NCBI RefSeq assembly: GCF_019279795.1
Contig: NC_056733.1
Span: forward strand, 1,112,981,966-1,113,045,965
Length of the DNA stretch: 64,000 nucleotides
From: Protopterus annectens
Taxonomy: Eukaryota > Chordata > Ceratodontiformes > Protopteridae
Reading direction: 5' to 3'
The notes beneath the pieces were generated by a model. That model searched no databases. It worked only from the letters and a program-made list of their open reading frames with translations, and had not been told where the DNA came from. Positions 47,260-59,770 of the stretch are shown here, piece after piece (positions within the stretch are counted from its first letter, which is position 1; every line of letters begins with the position of its first letter). Position numbers and translations under genes: made by a program.

Positions 47260-47467
47260 TTTATTTATTTATTTATTTATTTATTTAAATTTGTTGACCG
47301 GGAGTGTCCGACTGGACGTGGGACCATTTTCAGCGGAGGCCCAGGGAGAAAAGCTCCACAATAAAATAAACAGACAGTAGTTACACTGGATTACATAGCG
47401 ATTAACAATTTAACATAGAAATTACTTACAACATATTTACAGATGAAGAACATAGAGTGAACAAAGG
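47260..47467 (-). mobile_element. LINE A tail nested in LINE B
   Basis: (TTTA)n, TTGTTGACCGGGAGTGTCCG and TTTTCAGCGGAGGCCCAGGG form the LINE A 3' end. GTGAT at 47,255-47,259 and again at 47,468-47,472 flanks it as a 5-base target duplication. The uninterrupted LINE B sequence (GAAGTGATCCCCGGGG) exists at 47,040-47,056, which proves the insertion. Confidence 0.9.
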
Positions 47468-48231
47468 GTGATCCCCGGGGTGACTTTCCCATTTCCCATC
47501 CAATCATCAAGATTTTTCTTGAAGAGTGCTAATGAGGAGCTCTGTTTGACATAGATAGGTAGTTTGTTCCAGAGAATGGGAAGTCTCTGGGACAGGAATC
47601 TATCCCTCCAGCATGTTCTGTTTATTGTGGTAACAAGGTTTAGGTCCCTAGAGCGTGTAGCTCGGAGGGATTGGGATTTCTTTAAGTGGAGCATGTCCAG
47701 CAGCTGTGGGTTTGACATAGCTTTGTATGTTAGGCAGAGATCGCCCCTGAGTAGGTGATATGCGATGGAGTAAAGCTGTAGTTTTTTGAGATGGTCTGCA
47801 TAGGGCATCTGTTTGAGGCCAGTAATCCTCTTTGTGAGGTATTTCTGTGGTCTTTCCAGTTGTTGTAGATGTCTTGTGAGGTACATACCAAAAGGGGCGT
47901 TGTACTCTATAATGGGTCTAATGAGTGATGAGTAGAGGGGAACAATGACCTCTTTTTTTCGGGATGCGAATCCTTTTGTGATGAGATGAGCCACATAGAA
48001 GGATTTCCTAACCACTGTGGCAATGTGATTATCAAAGGAGAGACTACTGTCCACCTGTGTCCCAAGGTCTCTTATCACATTTATGGCATTAAGTAGACTG
48101 CCAGCTATGTGGTGGTTCATGGGTACAGAGTTTTTACCAAAGGGGATGACAAAGGATTTCCTAACCACTGTGGCGATGTGATTATCAAAGGAGAGACTAC
48201 TGTCCACCTGGGTCCCAAGGTCTCTTATCAC
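47437..48231 (-). pseudogene. LINE B ORF2 C-terminal region (264 aa)
   Basis: This is the longest frame in the window. It holds two copies of DLGTQVDSSLSFDNHIATVV (in-frame 51-residue duplication), SSLIRPIIEYNAPFGMYLTR, then RDLNLVTTINRTCWRDRFLS and SLALFKKNLDDWMGNGKVTP near the end. It lies C-terminal to the RT catalytic core, which is absent. The last residues run into the nested LINE A tail, so the native stop is lost. It probably bound RNA or template; no catalytic role is visible. Confidence 0.85.
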
Positions 48232-48325
48232 ATTTACGGCATAAAGTAGAGTACCAGCTATGTGGTATTCATGGGTACAGACTTTTTACCAAAGGGGATG
48301 ACAATACACTTTTTGGCATTGAGCT

Positions 48326-51300
48326 TAATATGTTGAACATTACCATTATACTAATATGTTGAACATTACCATTACACTAATATGTTGAACATTACCATTG
48401 CACTAATATGTCAAACATTACCATTACACTAATATGTTGAACATTACCATTACACTAATATGTTGAACATTCAATATGTTGAACATTACCATTACACTAA
48501 TGTGTTGAACATTACAATTACACTAATATGTTGAACATTACCATTACACTAATATGTTGAACATTACCATTACACTAATATGTTGAACACTGCCATTACA
48601 CTAATATGTTGAACATTGCCATCACACTAATATGTTGAACATTGCCATTACACTAATATGTAGAACACTGCCATTACACTAATATGTTGAACACTGCCAT
48701 TACACTAATATGTTGAACATTGCCATTGCACTAATATGTTGAACATTGCCATTGCACTAATATGTTGAACATTACCATTACACTAATATGTTGAACATTG
48801 CCATTACACTAATATGTTGAACATTACCATTACACTAATGTGTTGAACATTACCATTACAATAATATGTTGAACATTGCCATTACACTAATATGTTGAAC
48901 ATTACCATTACACTAATGTGTTGAACATTACCATTACACTAATATGGCGAACATTACCATTACACTAATATGTTGAACATTACCATTACACTAATGTGTT
49001 GAACATTACCATTACACTAATATGTTGAACATTACCATTACACTAATATGTTGAACATTACCATTACACTATGTTGAACATTGCCATTACACTAATATGT
49101 TGAACATTACCATTACACTAATATGGTGAACATTACCATTACACTAATATGTTGAACATTACCATTACACTAATATGTTGAACACTGCCATTACACTAAT
49201 ATGGCGAACATTACCATTACACTAATATGTTGAACATTGCCATTACACTAATATGTTGAACATTACCATTACACTAATATGTTGAACACTACCATTACAC
49301 TAATATGTTGAACACTGCCATTACACTAATATGTTGAACATTACCATTACACTAATATGTTGAACATTGCCATTACACTAATATGATGAACATTACCGAT
49401 ACACTAATGTGTTGAACATTACCATTACACTAATATGTTGAACATTGCCATTACACTAATATGTTGAACATTGCCATTACACTAATATTTTGAACATTAC
49501 CATTACACTAATGTGTTGAACATTACCATTACACTAATATGTTGAACATTGCCAATACACTAATATGTTGAACATTGCCATTACACTAATATGTTGAACA
49601 CTGACATTACACTAATATGTTGAACATTACCATTACACTAATATGTTGAACATTGCCATTGCACTAATATGTTGAACATTACCATTGCACTAATATGTTG
49701 AAAATTACCATTACACTAATGTGTTGAACATTACCATTACACTAATGTGTTGAACATTGCCATTACACTAATATGTTGAACATTACCATTACACTAATAT
49801 GTCGAACATTACCATTACACTAATATGTTGAACATTACCATTACACTAATATGTTGAACATTACCATTACACTAATATGTTGAACATTACCATTACACTA
49901 ATATGTTGAACACTGCCATTACACTAATATGTTGAACATTACCATTACACTAATGTGTTGAACATTACCATTACACTAATGTGTTGAACATTGCCATTAC
50001 ACTAATATGTTGAACATTACCATTACACTAATATGTTGAACATTACCATTACACTAATATGTTGAACATTGCCATCACACTAATATGTTGAACATTACCA
50101 TTACAGTAATATGTTGAACATTACCATTACACTAATATTTTGAACAGTGCCATTACAGTAATATGTCGAACATTGCCATTACACTAATATGCCGAACATT
50201 ACCATTACACAAATGTGTCGAACATTGCCATTACACTAATGTGTCGAACATTACCATTACACTAATATGTTGAACATTACCATTACACTAATATGTTGAA
50301 CATTACCATTACACTAATATGTTGAACATTGCCATTGCACTAATATGTTGAACATTGCCATTACACTAATATGTTGAACATTACCATTACACTAATATGT
50401 TGAACATTACCATTACACTAATGTGTTGAACATTACCATTACACTAATGTGTTGAACATTACCATTACACTAATATGTTGAACATTACCATTACACTAAT
50501 ATGTTGAACATTGCCATTGCACTAATATGTTGAACATTGCCATTACACTAATATGTTGAACATTACCATTACACTAATATGTTGAACATTACCATTACAC
50601 TAATATTTTGAACAGTGCCATTACAGTAATATGTCGAACATTACCATTACACTAATATGTCGAACATTACCATTACACTAATATGTTGAACATTGCCATT
50701 ACACTAATATGTTGAACATTACCATTACACTAATATGTTGAACATTACCATTACACTAATATGTTGAACATTACCATTACACTAATATGTTGAACATTGC
50801 CATTACACTAATATGTTGAACATTACCATTACACTAATATGTTGAACATTACCATTACACTAATATGTTGAACATTACCATTACACTAATATGTTGAACA
50901 TTACCATTACACTAATATGTTGAACATTACCATTACACTAATATGTTGAACATTACCATTACACTAATATGTTGAACATTACCATTACACTAATGTGTTG
51001 AACATTACCATTACACTAATATGTTGAACATTACCATTACACTGATATGTTGAACATTACCATTACACTAATATGTTGAACATTACCATTACACTAATAT
51101 GTTGAACATTACCATTACACTAATATGTTGAACATTACCATTACACTAATATGTTGAACATTACCATTACACTAATATGTTGAACATTACCATTACACTA
51201 ATATGTTGAACATTACCATTACACTAATATGTTGAACATTACCATTACACTAATATGTTGAACATTACCATTACACTAATATGTTGAACATTGCCATTAC

Positions 51301-54300
51301 ACTAATATGTTGAACATTACCATTACACTAATATGTTGAACATTACCATTACACTAATATGTTGAACATTACCATTACACTAATATGTCGAACATTACCA
51401 TTACACTAATATGTTGAACATTACCATTACACTAATATGTCGAACATTACCATTACACTAATATGTTGAACATTACCATTACACTAATATGTTGAACATT
51501 ACCATTGCACTAATATGTCAAACATTACCATTACACTAATATGTCGAACATTACCATTACACTAATGTGTTGAACAGTACCATTACACTAATATGTTGAA
51601 CATTGCCATTAAACTAATATGTTGAACATTACCATTACACGAATATGTTGAACAGTACTATTACACGAATATGTTGAACATTACCATTACACTAATATGT
51701 TGAACATTACCATTACATTAATGTGTTGAACATTACCATTACACTAATATGTTGAACATTGCCATTACACTAATATGTTGAACATTACCATTACACTAAT
51801 ATGTTGAACATTACCATTACACTAATATGTCGAACATTACCATTACACTAATATGTTGAACATTGCCATTACACTTATATGTCGAACATTACCATTACAC
51901 TAATGTGTTGAACATTACCATTACACTAATATGTTGAACATTGCCATTACACTAATATGTTGAACACTGCCATTACACTAATATGTCGAACATTACCATT
52001 ACACTAATATGTTGAACATTACCATTACACTAATGTGTTGAACATTACCATTACACTAATATGTTGAACATTGCCATTACACTAATATGTTGAACATTAC
52101 CATTACACTAATATGTTGAACATTACCATTACACTAATATGTTGAACATTGCCATTACACTAATATGTTGAACATTACCATTACACTAATGTGTTGAACA
52201 TTACCATTACACTAATATGTTGAACATTGCCATTACACTAATATGTTGAACATTACCATTACACTAATATGTTGAACATTGCCATTACACTAATATGTTG
52301 AACAGTACCATTACACTAATATGTTGAACATTGCCATTACACTAATATGTTGAACATTACCATTACACTAATGTGTTGAACATTACCATTACACTAATGT
52401 GTTGAACATTACCATTACACTAATATGTTGAACATTACCATTACACTAATACACTAATGTGTTGAACATTACCATTACACTAATGTGTTGAACATTACCA
52501 TTACACTAATGTGTTGAACATTACCATTACACTAATATGTTGAACATTACCATTACACTAATATGTTGAACACTGCCATTACACTAATATGTTGAACATT
52601 ACCGATACACTAATGTGCTGAACATTACCATTACACTAATGTGTTGAACATTACCATTACACTAATATGTTGAACATTGCCATTACACTAATATGTTGAA
52701 CATTGCCATTACACTAATATGTTGAACATTACCATTACACTAATATGTTGAACATTACCATTACACTAATGTGTTGAACATTACCATTACACTAATATGT
52801 TGAACATTACCATTACACTAATATGTTGAACATTACCATTACACTAATATGTTGAACATTGCCATTACACTAATATGTTGAACATTGCCATTACACTAAT
52901 ATGTTGAACATTACCATTACACTAATATGTTGAACATTGCCATTACACTAATATGTTGAACATTACCATTACACTAATATGTTGAACATTACCATTACAC
53001 TAATATGTTGAACATTACCATTGCACTAATATGGCAAACATTACCATTACACTAATATGTCGAACATTACCATTACACTAATATGTTGAACATTACCATT
53101 ACACTAATGTGTTGAACAGTACCATTACACTAATATGTTGAACATTGCCATTACACTAATATGTTGAACATTACCATTACACTAATATGTTGAACATTAC
53201 CATTGCACTAATATGTCAAACATTACCATTACACTAATATGTCGAACATTACCATTACACTAATATGTTGAACATTACCATTACACTAATATGTTGAACA
53301 TTACCATTGCACTAATATGTCAAACATTACCATTACACTAATCATTACACTAATATGTTGAACATTACCATTACACTAATGTGTTGAACATTACCATTAC
53401 ACTAATATGTTGAACATTGCCATTACACTAATATGTTGAACATTACCATTACACTAATATGTTGAACATTACCATTACACTAATATGTTGAACATTACCA
53501 TTACACTAATATGTTGAACATTACCATTACACTAATATGTTGAACATTACCATTACACTAATATGTTGAACATTGCCATTACACTAATATGTTGAACATT
53601 ACCATTACACTAATATGTCGAACATTACCATTACACTAATATGTTGAACATTACCATTACACTAATATGTTGAACATTACCATTACACTAATATGTTGAA
53701 CATTGCCATTACACTAATATGTTGAACATTACCATTACACTAATATGTTGAACATTACCATTACACTAATGTGTTGAACATTACCATTACACTAATGTGT
53801 TGAACATTACCATTACACTAATATGTTGAACATTACCATTACACTAATATGTTGAACACTGCCATTACACTAATATGTTGAACATTACCGATACACTAAT
53901 GTGTTGAACATTACCATTACACTAATGTGTTGAACATTACCATTACACTAATATGTTGAACATTGCCATTACACTAATATGTTGAACATTGCCATTACAC
54001 TAATATGTTGAACATTACCATTACACTAATGTGTTGAACATTACCATTACACTAATGTGTTGAACATTACCATTACACTAATATGTTGAACATTACCATT
54101 ACACTAATATGTTGAACATTACCATTACACTAATATGTTGAACATTGCCATTACACTAATATGTTGAACATTGCCATTACACTAATATGTTGAACATTAC
54201 CATTACACTAATGTGTTGAACATTACCATTACACTAATGTGTTGAACATTATCATTACACTAATATGTTGAACATTACCATTACACTAATATGTCGAACA

Positions 54301-54600
54301 TTACCATTACACTAATATGTTGAACATTGCCATTACACTAATATGTTGAACATTACCATTACACTAATATGTCAAACATTACCATTACACTAATATGTTG
54401 AACATTGCCATTACACTAATATGTTGAACATTACCATTACACTAATGTGTTGAACATTACCATTACACTAATGTGTTGAACATTACCATTACACTAATGT
54501 GTTGAACATTACCATTACACTAATATGTTGAACATTACCATTACACTGATATGTTGAACATTACCATTACACTGATATGTTGAACATTGCCATTACAGTG
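48326..54600. repeat. 26-bp satellite, main block (~241 units)
   Basis: The period is exactly 26 bases for over 6 kb. The common unit includes ATATGTTGAACATTACC and ATTACACTA; ATGTT-G-AACAT in its middle is an 11-base palindrome around one base. Variants are ATGT/GTGT, GTTG/GTCG/GTCA, ATTACC/ATTGCC/ACTGCC. Partial-unit insertions occur at ~52,447 (8 bases) and ~53,346 (12 bases). 26 is not a multiple of three and stops fall in all frames, so it encodes no protein. Confidence 0.97.
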
Positions 54601-54912
54601 TAACTAATTAAGAAGTACAATCCTCCCATTGCCACAACATTTGATCTTGTGTTTTGGTTGACTATGGAGTGTCCCAAAAAGCTGCCACTAGCTGTAGCTT
54701 TTAGGAGTTGTTACCTCACACATTTGATTCCAGTTGTGTCCGTAAGTGGCTTTGATGATAAAAGGATTATACTAACTACTGCCAAAATGAATTACCTGGA
54801 ACAGAGAGGTATCATATATATTTCTGGTATAGTGGATTATGGAGGTTATTATTTTATTTAAGAAAAAAAAACGCGGAAGTTGCTGTTTACCAAAAACTAG
54901 TAACCTGAAATA
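54601..54912. other. Flank of satellite, no gene recognised
   Basis: A 70-codon plus frame (54,649-54,861) has no domain. Confidence 0.4.
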
Positions 54913-55067
54913 ACAGCAACCAAATGAAGACAACCAAGGTCCCTTGAAATACATTTCGTCAAACTCCATTTGATGAAAGCGCTTAACTATACGTTGGTTT
55001 TATGTCTGAATAAAAGTATTTCAAGGGACCTTGGACCGGTGTCTTCCTTTTGTTGCTGTTATTTCTG
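54913..55067. mobile_element. Inverted repeat around a Penelope-type motif
   Basis: AACAGCAACCAAATGAAGAC and CCAAGGTCCCTTGAAATAC on the left pair with GTATTTCAAGGGACCTTGG and GTCTTCCTTTTGTTGCTGTT on the right. Between them lies TTTGATGAAAGCGCTTAACT, akin to the PLE end motif GATGAAG...GAAAGCGCTTA. It may be two PLE ends in inverted orientation, or a small foldback element. Confidence 0.6.
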
Positions 55068-56130
55068 GTTATTATTTTATTTAACAGAGCAGTTTAACTT
55101 AGAATTACTTAAGTGATGTGCTGAAATTCGTGATTCTGGTCCCTGGGTTTTGCTGCAGTCTTAAATGTGTTATACTCTTTCACACAGAAGACTGCTTTGT
55201 ACATATCACATTTTTTTAATCTATTTGTTGACAGGCTAAGCTCACTGGACAAATTGTCCTTTTTCATGGGCAACCAGCATTGATTGCCTGGTTAAGAGGC
55301 TTGCTTGGAGTCACACAACACAAAAATGAATGTGGAAGGATTCAAAATTTGTACTCTGGTCACAGGTAACATCTCATTAACAGCTCAGTAATTCAGTTAT
55401 TCTGCGAACTGCCAGACATTTTGACATGTGTTTGTTCTTGCCTTTACAAGTTATTTTGTTGTGTACTAAGCATTCCTGGAGATGGTTCATTTTTCTTTAC
55501 TGGCATGCAGATTATAGTGAAAGCATTCACATTCTAAATAGAAGCTATAGCAGACATCCAAATAGAAGATGTTTTGTTTATTGTTCCAAGTTAAGGTTAT
55601 CTATAAATTGCCTAATAATTTTGAAGAAGAATTCCCCTAATAGGAACAAATTGATAAATATTTAAAAGTGCTTAAAGTTCTAGGTCACCAATTGGGCATG
55701 GATGTAAGTGGCAACTGAGTACATGAAGCAAACAACCAAAATGACACAGACTAAGTAGTAAACTTTTTGAAATGACTACCAGCATCATCACAAATAATCT
55801 GTAAGTTGACATACATGTTAGCAGTTCTGTGGTTGCATCCAAATTAATGAAGTTGTTAAAAGACAAAAGCACTCATGTATTTCAAAATAAAGCTTTTCTG
55901 AAAACAGTAGCTGTGTCTAGTGTGTTAATTTGAATGCACTTTGTGGTAACATTTCTTTAGTTCCAGCAACCAGAATCACAAGAAGATATAACTACCTGGA
56001 AGCAGGTGCCCACACCTGCTGCACATACTCCAAGGTAGCAAGTTAGATAACCTCACTGGTTTTATTATTTTTCAGTGCACGACAGTTTATGTTAGAGACT
56101 ATGGCTAACAGTGTGAATTACTTTGTTGAA
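55068..56130. other. No gene recognised
   Basis: A faint LINE A-like tail (ATCTATTTGTTGACAGGCTA ... ACTGGACAAATTGTCC) may lie at 55,211-55,270. Frames up to 79 codons have no domain. Confidence 0.4.
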
Positions 56131-56266
<136 letters not shown>

Positions 56267-56374
56267 TGTGTGTTTGTTTACATGGTATTTTAGTGGTGCA
56301 CATATTAGTTTGCTATTTACAGTTACATAACAGGACTCAATCTATCACAGTCATTATTTGAAAGATATTCTTTG

Positions 56375-56675
56375 GGGCATACTTTTCAACTGTCCAGATT
56401 TTCACAGAATGTCCAGATTTTTGTCTCATATTGTTGGTGTGTTCCTCATAAAATTTGTCATTTTCTGGCAAATCCATGAGGATTGAAGTCACTAAATAAT
56501 AACATGTATTTGATTTTCAGACTTCATATCCTCCAGAAAATACATTCTAACACAAACCCTGTTATTCTAGTTTATAACAGCAATATTTAAAATCTGTCCC
56601 TATTTTTGAGCCTTTGTCATCCCCATTATTTTAGGCTTTGTCCAGATTTCTTGCACTAAGAGTGAGAGATATGCC
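56375..56675 (+). repeat. M1 repeat, full copy (copy 8)
   Basis: It begins GGGGCATACTTTTCAACTGT and ends AAGAGTGAGAGATATGCC, inverted relative to each other, with M1 landmarks TTCCTCATAAAATTTGTCA and GGCTTTGTCCAGATTTCTTG inside. Confidence 0.8.
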
Positions 56676-56869
56676 TGGGGCAATGTAAGATATCATTGCA
56701 GAACAGACATTGCCCTTGTCTACAAAATCTTTTTCATAACACTCCTCAAACTTAAGCAACATGAACTGCAGATACAAAGTAGTATCTGCCCTGTGCAGTG
56801 TCTCAGCATACAGCTCTGCTTATAAATCAAAGTAAGTGTGCATAGTGTATAAATGCAGAAAAGGTCATG

Positions 56870-57099
56870 TGTGCATTGTATACTGGTGCTTAGAAGGGTG
56901 TTACATTTGGAAACTAAATTAGGGCTCAGAAAGATGTAGGTGTGTGTAGTATATTAATACTCAGATGGGTGGTAAGTGTATGTAGCATATTAGTAGTCAG
57001 AAGGATGTTAATTGTGCATAGTATGTTAGTGCTCAAAAGAATATATATATATTAGTGCTAAGAAGGATGTAAGTGTGCATAGTATATTAGTGCTCACAA

Positions 57100-57166
<67 letters not shown>

Positions 57167-57920
57167 TGCTAAGAAGGATGTAAGAGTCCATAGTATATTA
57201 GTGCTAAGAAGGATGTAAGTGTGCATAGTATATTAGTGTTCAAAAGAATATATATATTAGTGCTAAGAAGGATATGTGTCCATAGTATATTAGTGCTGAG
57301 AAGGATGTAAGTGTGCATAGTATTTTAGTGCTAAGAAGGATGCAAGTGTGCATAGTATATTAGTGCTAAGAAGGATTTAAGTGTGCTTAGTATGTTAATG
57401 TTCAATAGAATATATATACATTAGTGCTAAGAAGGATGTAAGTGTGCATAGTATATTAGTGCTAAGAAGGATGTAAGTGTGCATAGTATATTAGTGCTAA
57501 GAAGGATGTAAGTGTGCATAGTATATTAGTGGTAAGAAGGATGTAAGTGTGCGTAGTATATAAGTGCTCAATAGAATATATATCCATTACTGCTATGAAG
57601 GATGTAAGTGTGCATAGTATATTAGCGCTCAGTAGAATATATACATTAGTGCTAAGAAGGATGTAAGTGTGCATAGTATATTAGTGCTAAGAAGCATGTA
57701 CGTGTGCATAGTATATTAGTGCTCAATAGAATATATATACATTAGTGCTAAGAAGGATATAAGTGTTTATAGTATACTAGTGCTAAGAAGGATTTAAGTG
57801 TGCTTAGTTTGTTAGTGCTCAATAGAATATATATATATATTAGTGCTAAGAAGGACGTAAGTGTGCATAGTATATTAGTGCTAAGAAGGATGTGTGTGCA
57901 TAGTATAATAGTGCTCAATA

Positions 57921-57979
<59 letters not shown>

Positions 57980-58138
57980 CACATTAGTGCTAATTATACA
58001 TAATATATTAGTGCTAAGAAGGCTTTAAGTGTGCTTAGTATGTTAGTGCTCAATAGAATATATATACATTAGCGCTAAGAAGGATGTAAGTGTGCATAGT
58101 ATATTAGTGCTAAGAAGGATGCAAGTGTGGACAGTATA
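56870..58138. repeat. 35-bp minisatellite with embedded (TA)n
   Basis: Units read TTAGTGCTAAGAAGGATGTA then AGTGTGCATAGTATA (35 bases). Some carry GCTCAATAGAATATATATA instead, and these variants contain (TA)n expansions at 57,105-57,163 and 57,926-57,975. Degenerate units begin near 56,870. The array ends where LINE A starts. Confidence 0.9.
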
Positions 58139-59770
58139 TTTATTTATTTATTTATTTATTTATTTGGCATTTGTTTACTGAGAAAGTCTGACTGGGTCAT
58201 GAAGTACCCAATTTCAGTGGAGGCCTGGGGAGAAAAGCTCCAAATACATATGGTTAACAGAATGAAAAACTAGACAGATTTAATAAAGTCATAACATTCA
58301 AGCAGAAATATGAAAACACCACATTAGTTTATCAGAATGACAACTTAACAGACATAATAAAGTCATAACATTCAAGCACAAAATTTGAAAAGCTGTACAT
58401 TAGTTTGTCCAAATAAAAACTCAACAGACATAATAAAGTCATAGTGTTCAAGCATAAATTATATGGAAAGCCTAATAATAGGAAGATGTAGCATTATTTA
58501 CATGATAGATTATTATCATAACAATTATTAATATTCTGCAGGTCATGAAATATGGTAACAGATTATATTGGTGAAGGAGTAAGATAGTATGAGTAGAGAA
58601 GGGTAGGGTGTGATAAAGGGGATAGTAGGAATAGATGTGGAAAAGGTATGAGTGCAACCTCAGGGGAGTATGTCTAGAGGAAGGGAGAGAGTTAGTAGTG
58701 GGGACAGAGAGAGAGCAGAGGTAGAAAAAGGTATAAGAGTACCTCAGCCTGAGCTCATACAGGAGCAAATCCAAGCTTTGTTGAAGTATTATTTTATAGA
58801 AGTTTTGAAGGAGGAGTGCAGGCTAGTAGCAGTTTTCATAATTAAAGGAAGGGAGTTTCATAGTTTTGCCACACAGCAGGAGTAAAGGCTTAGGCCTGGG
58901 GTTTTCTTAGGTTTATAAGTTGTGAGGAGATGTTTGTCTTCAGATCTGAGATGTTTATTTGGGATATAAAAGTTATTTAATGAGCTAAGAGCAGAAAAAG
59001 CTAGTGGGTTGTGGATGATTTTTGTTTACTGTAGTAAGTTTTACGTATTGGAAGTGGAGGGGGAATTCAAGCCATCTTACGGAATGTAGGGCTTTACAGT
59101 GATGAGTTAGAGGGGCTGAGTTTGTGGTAAATTTGGCAATTTTGTTATAGCAGCTTTCCAGTTTTTTTCTTAGGGAGGTCTGTAAGTTAATAGGAATTGG
59201 GGCCCTGTGTAACAGTGAGGGCAAGAGGTAGGTTTTGGCCAGGGAAAGTTTGGTAGCTGCTGTGTGGAAGTTTTTATTCCTGTATAGCATGCCTAGTTTT
59301 TGTGTTTTTTATACTGTTTTGTATGTGTAAGTCAAACTTGTGATTATTGTCAGTTGTGACACCTACCAGTTTGGTATGTCCAACCAATTCAGTTTCAGTA
59401 TTGTTGGTTGAAAAGATCTTTAAGTTTTGTTTTGTTGGAGCTATGGGGCTTGTGGATGAAGAGAAGGAGCTTTGTTCTTTTTTGGGTTCAGTAGGAATTC
59501 AGCATTGGAGAGCCATGTTTCTATGGAATAGAAAGCTTGTTGTGTTATGTGTTGTAGATGAGTTAATGTGTCTGATAGGCAGATGATACTGGAGTCATAT
59601 GCATATTGGATTAGAGTGCCTTCACAGGAGGATGGATATAAGTTATTGATGAACACATTAAATAGTATTGGGCCAAGGATGGATGTTTGAGATACACCTG
59701 TGGGGTTGATGCGATATGGAGAGCTAGATGGGGAGCTAGACCCCTGCCGTTTTATTGCTTGCTGCCTCTC
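58139..59770 (-). mobile_element. LINE A, 3' half
   Basis: (TTTA)n, TTGTTTACTGAGAAAGTCTG and GTGGAGGCCTGGGGAGAAAA at 58,139-58,240 give the 3' end. The minus-strand frame 59,441-59,815 has GVSQTSILGPILFNVFINNL and IQYAYDSSIICL: YADD has become YAYD (residues 71-74), losing one catalytic Asp. The C-terminal frame 58,985-59,290 reads LAKTYLLPSLLHRAPIPINL. RT sequence begins abruptly at RQQAIKRQG, joined to LINE B. Confidence 0.8.

Larger units (their letters stand above)
46910..48325 (-). mobile_element. LINE B (with nested LINE A) inserted in the satellite
   Basis: The 3' end is at the left (GGTTCATAGGTTCATAGGTA). It is flanked by TAATA at 46,905-46,909 and 48,326-48,330, a likely 5-base target duplication within the satellite unit. 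The tail region is duplicated (46,960-47,050 and 47,160-47,260). The coding part at 47,437-48,231 ends upstream near 48,325 at the KLNAKK codons, so it is 5'-truncated. A 153-base in-frame tandem duplication starts at 48,001 and 48,154. It is less decayed than the copies at 10.6 kb or 60 kb. Confidence 0.9.

Noticed and set aside
46670-54600. CRISPR-like array
   Set aside because: Units are contiguous with no spacers, the unit is 26 bases throughout, and the surroundings are eukaryotic retroelements with no cas genes.
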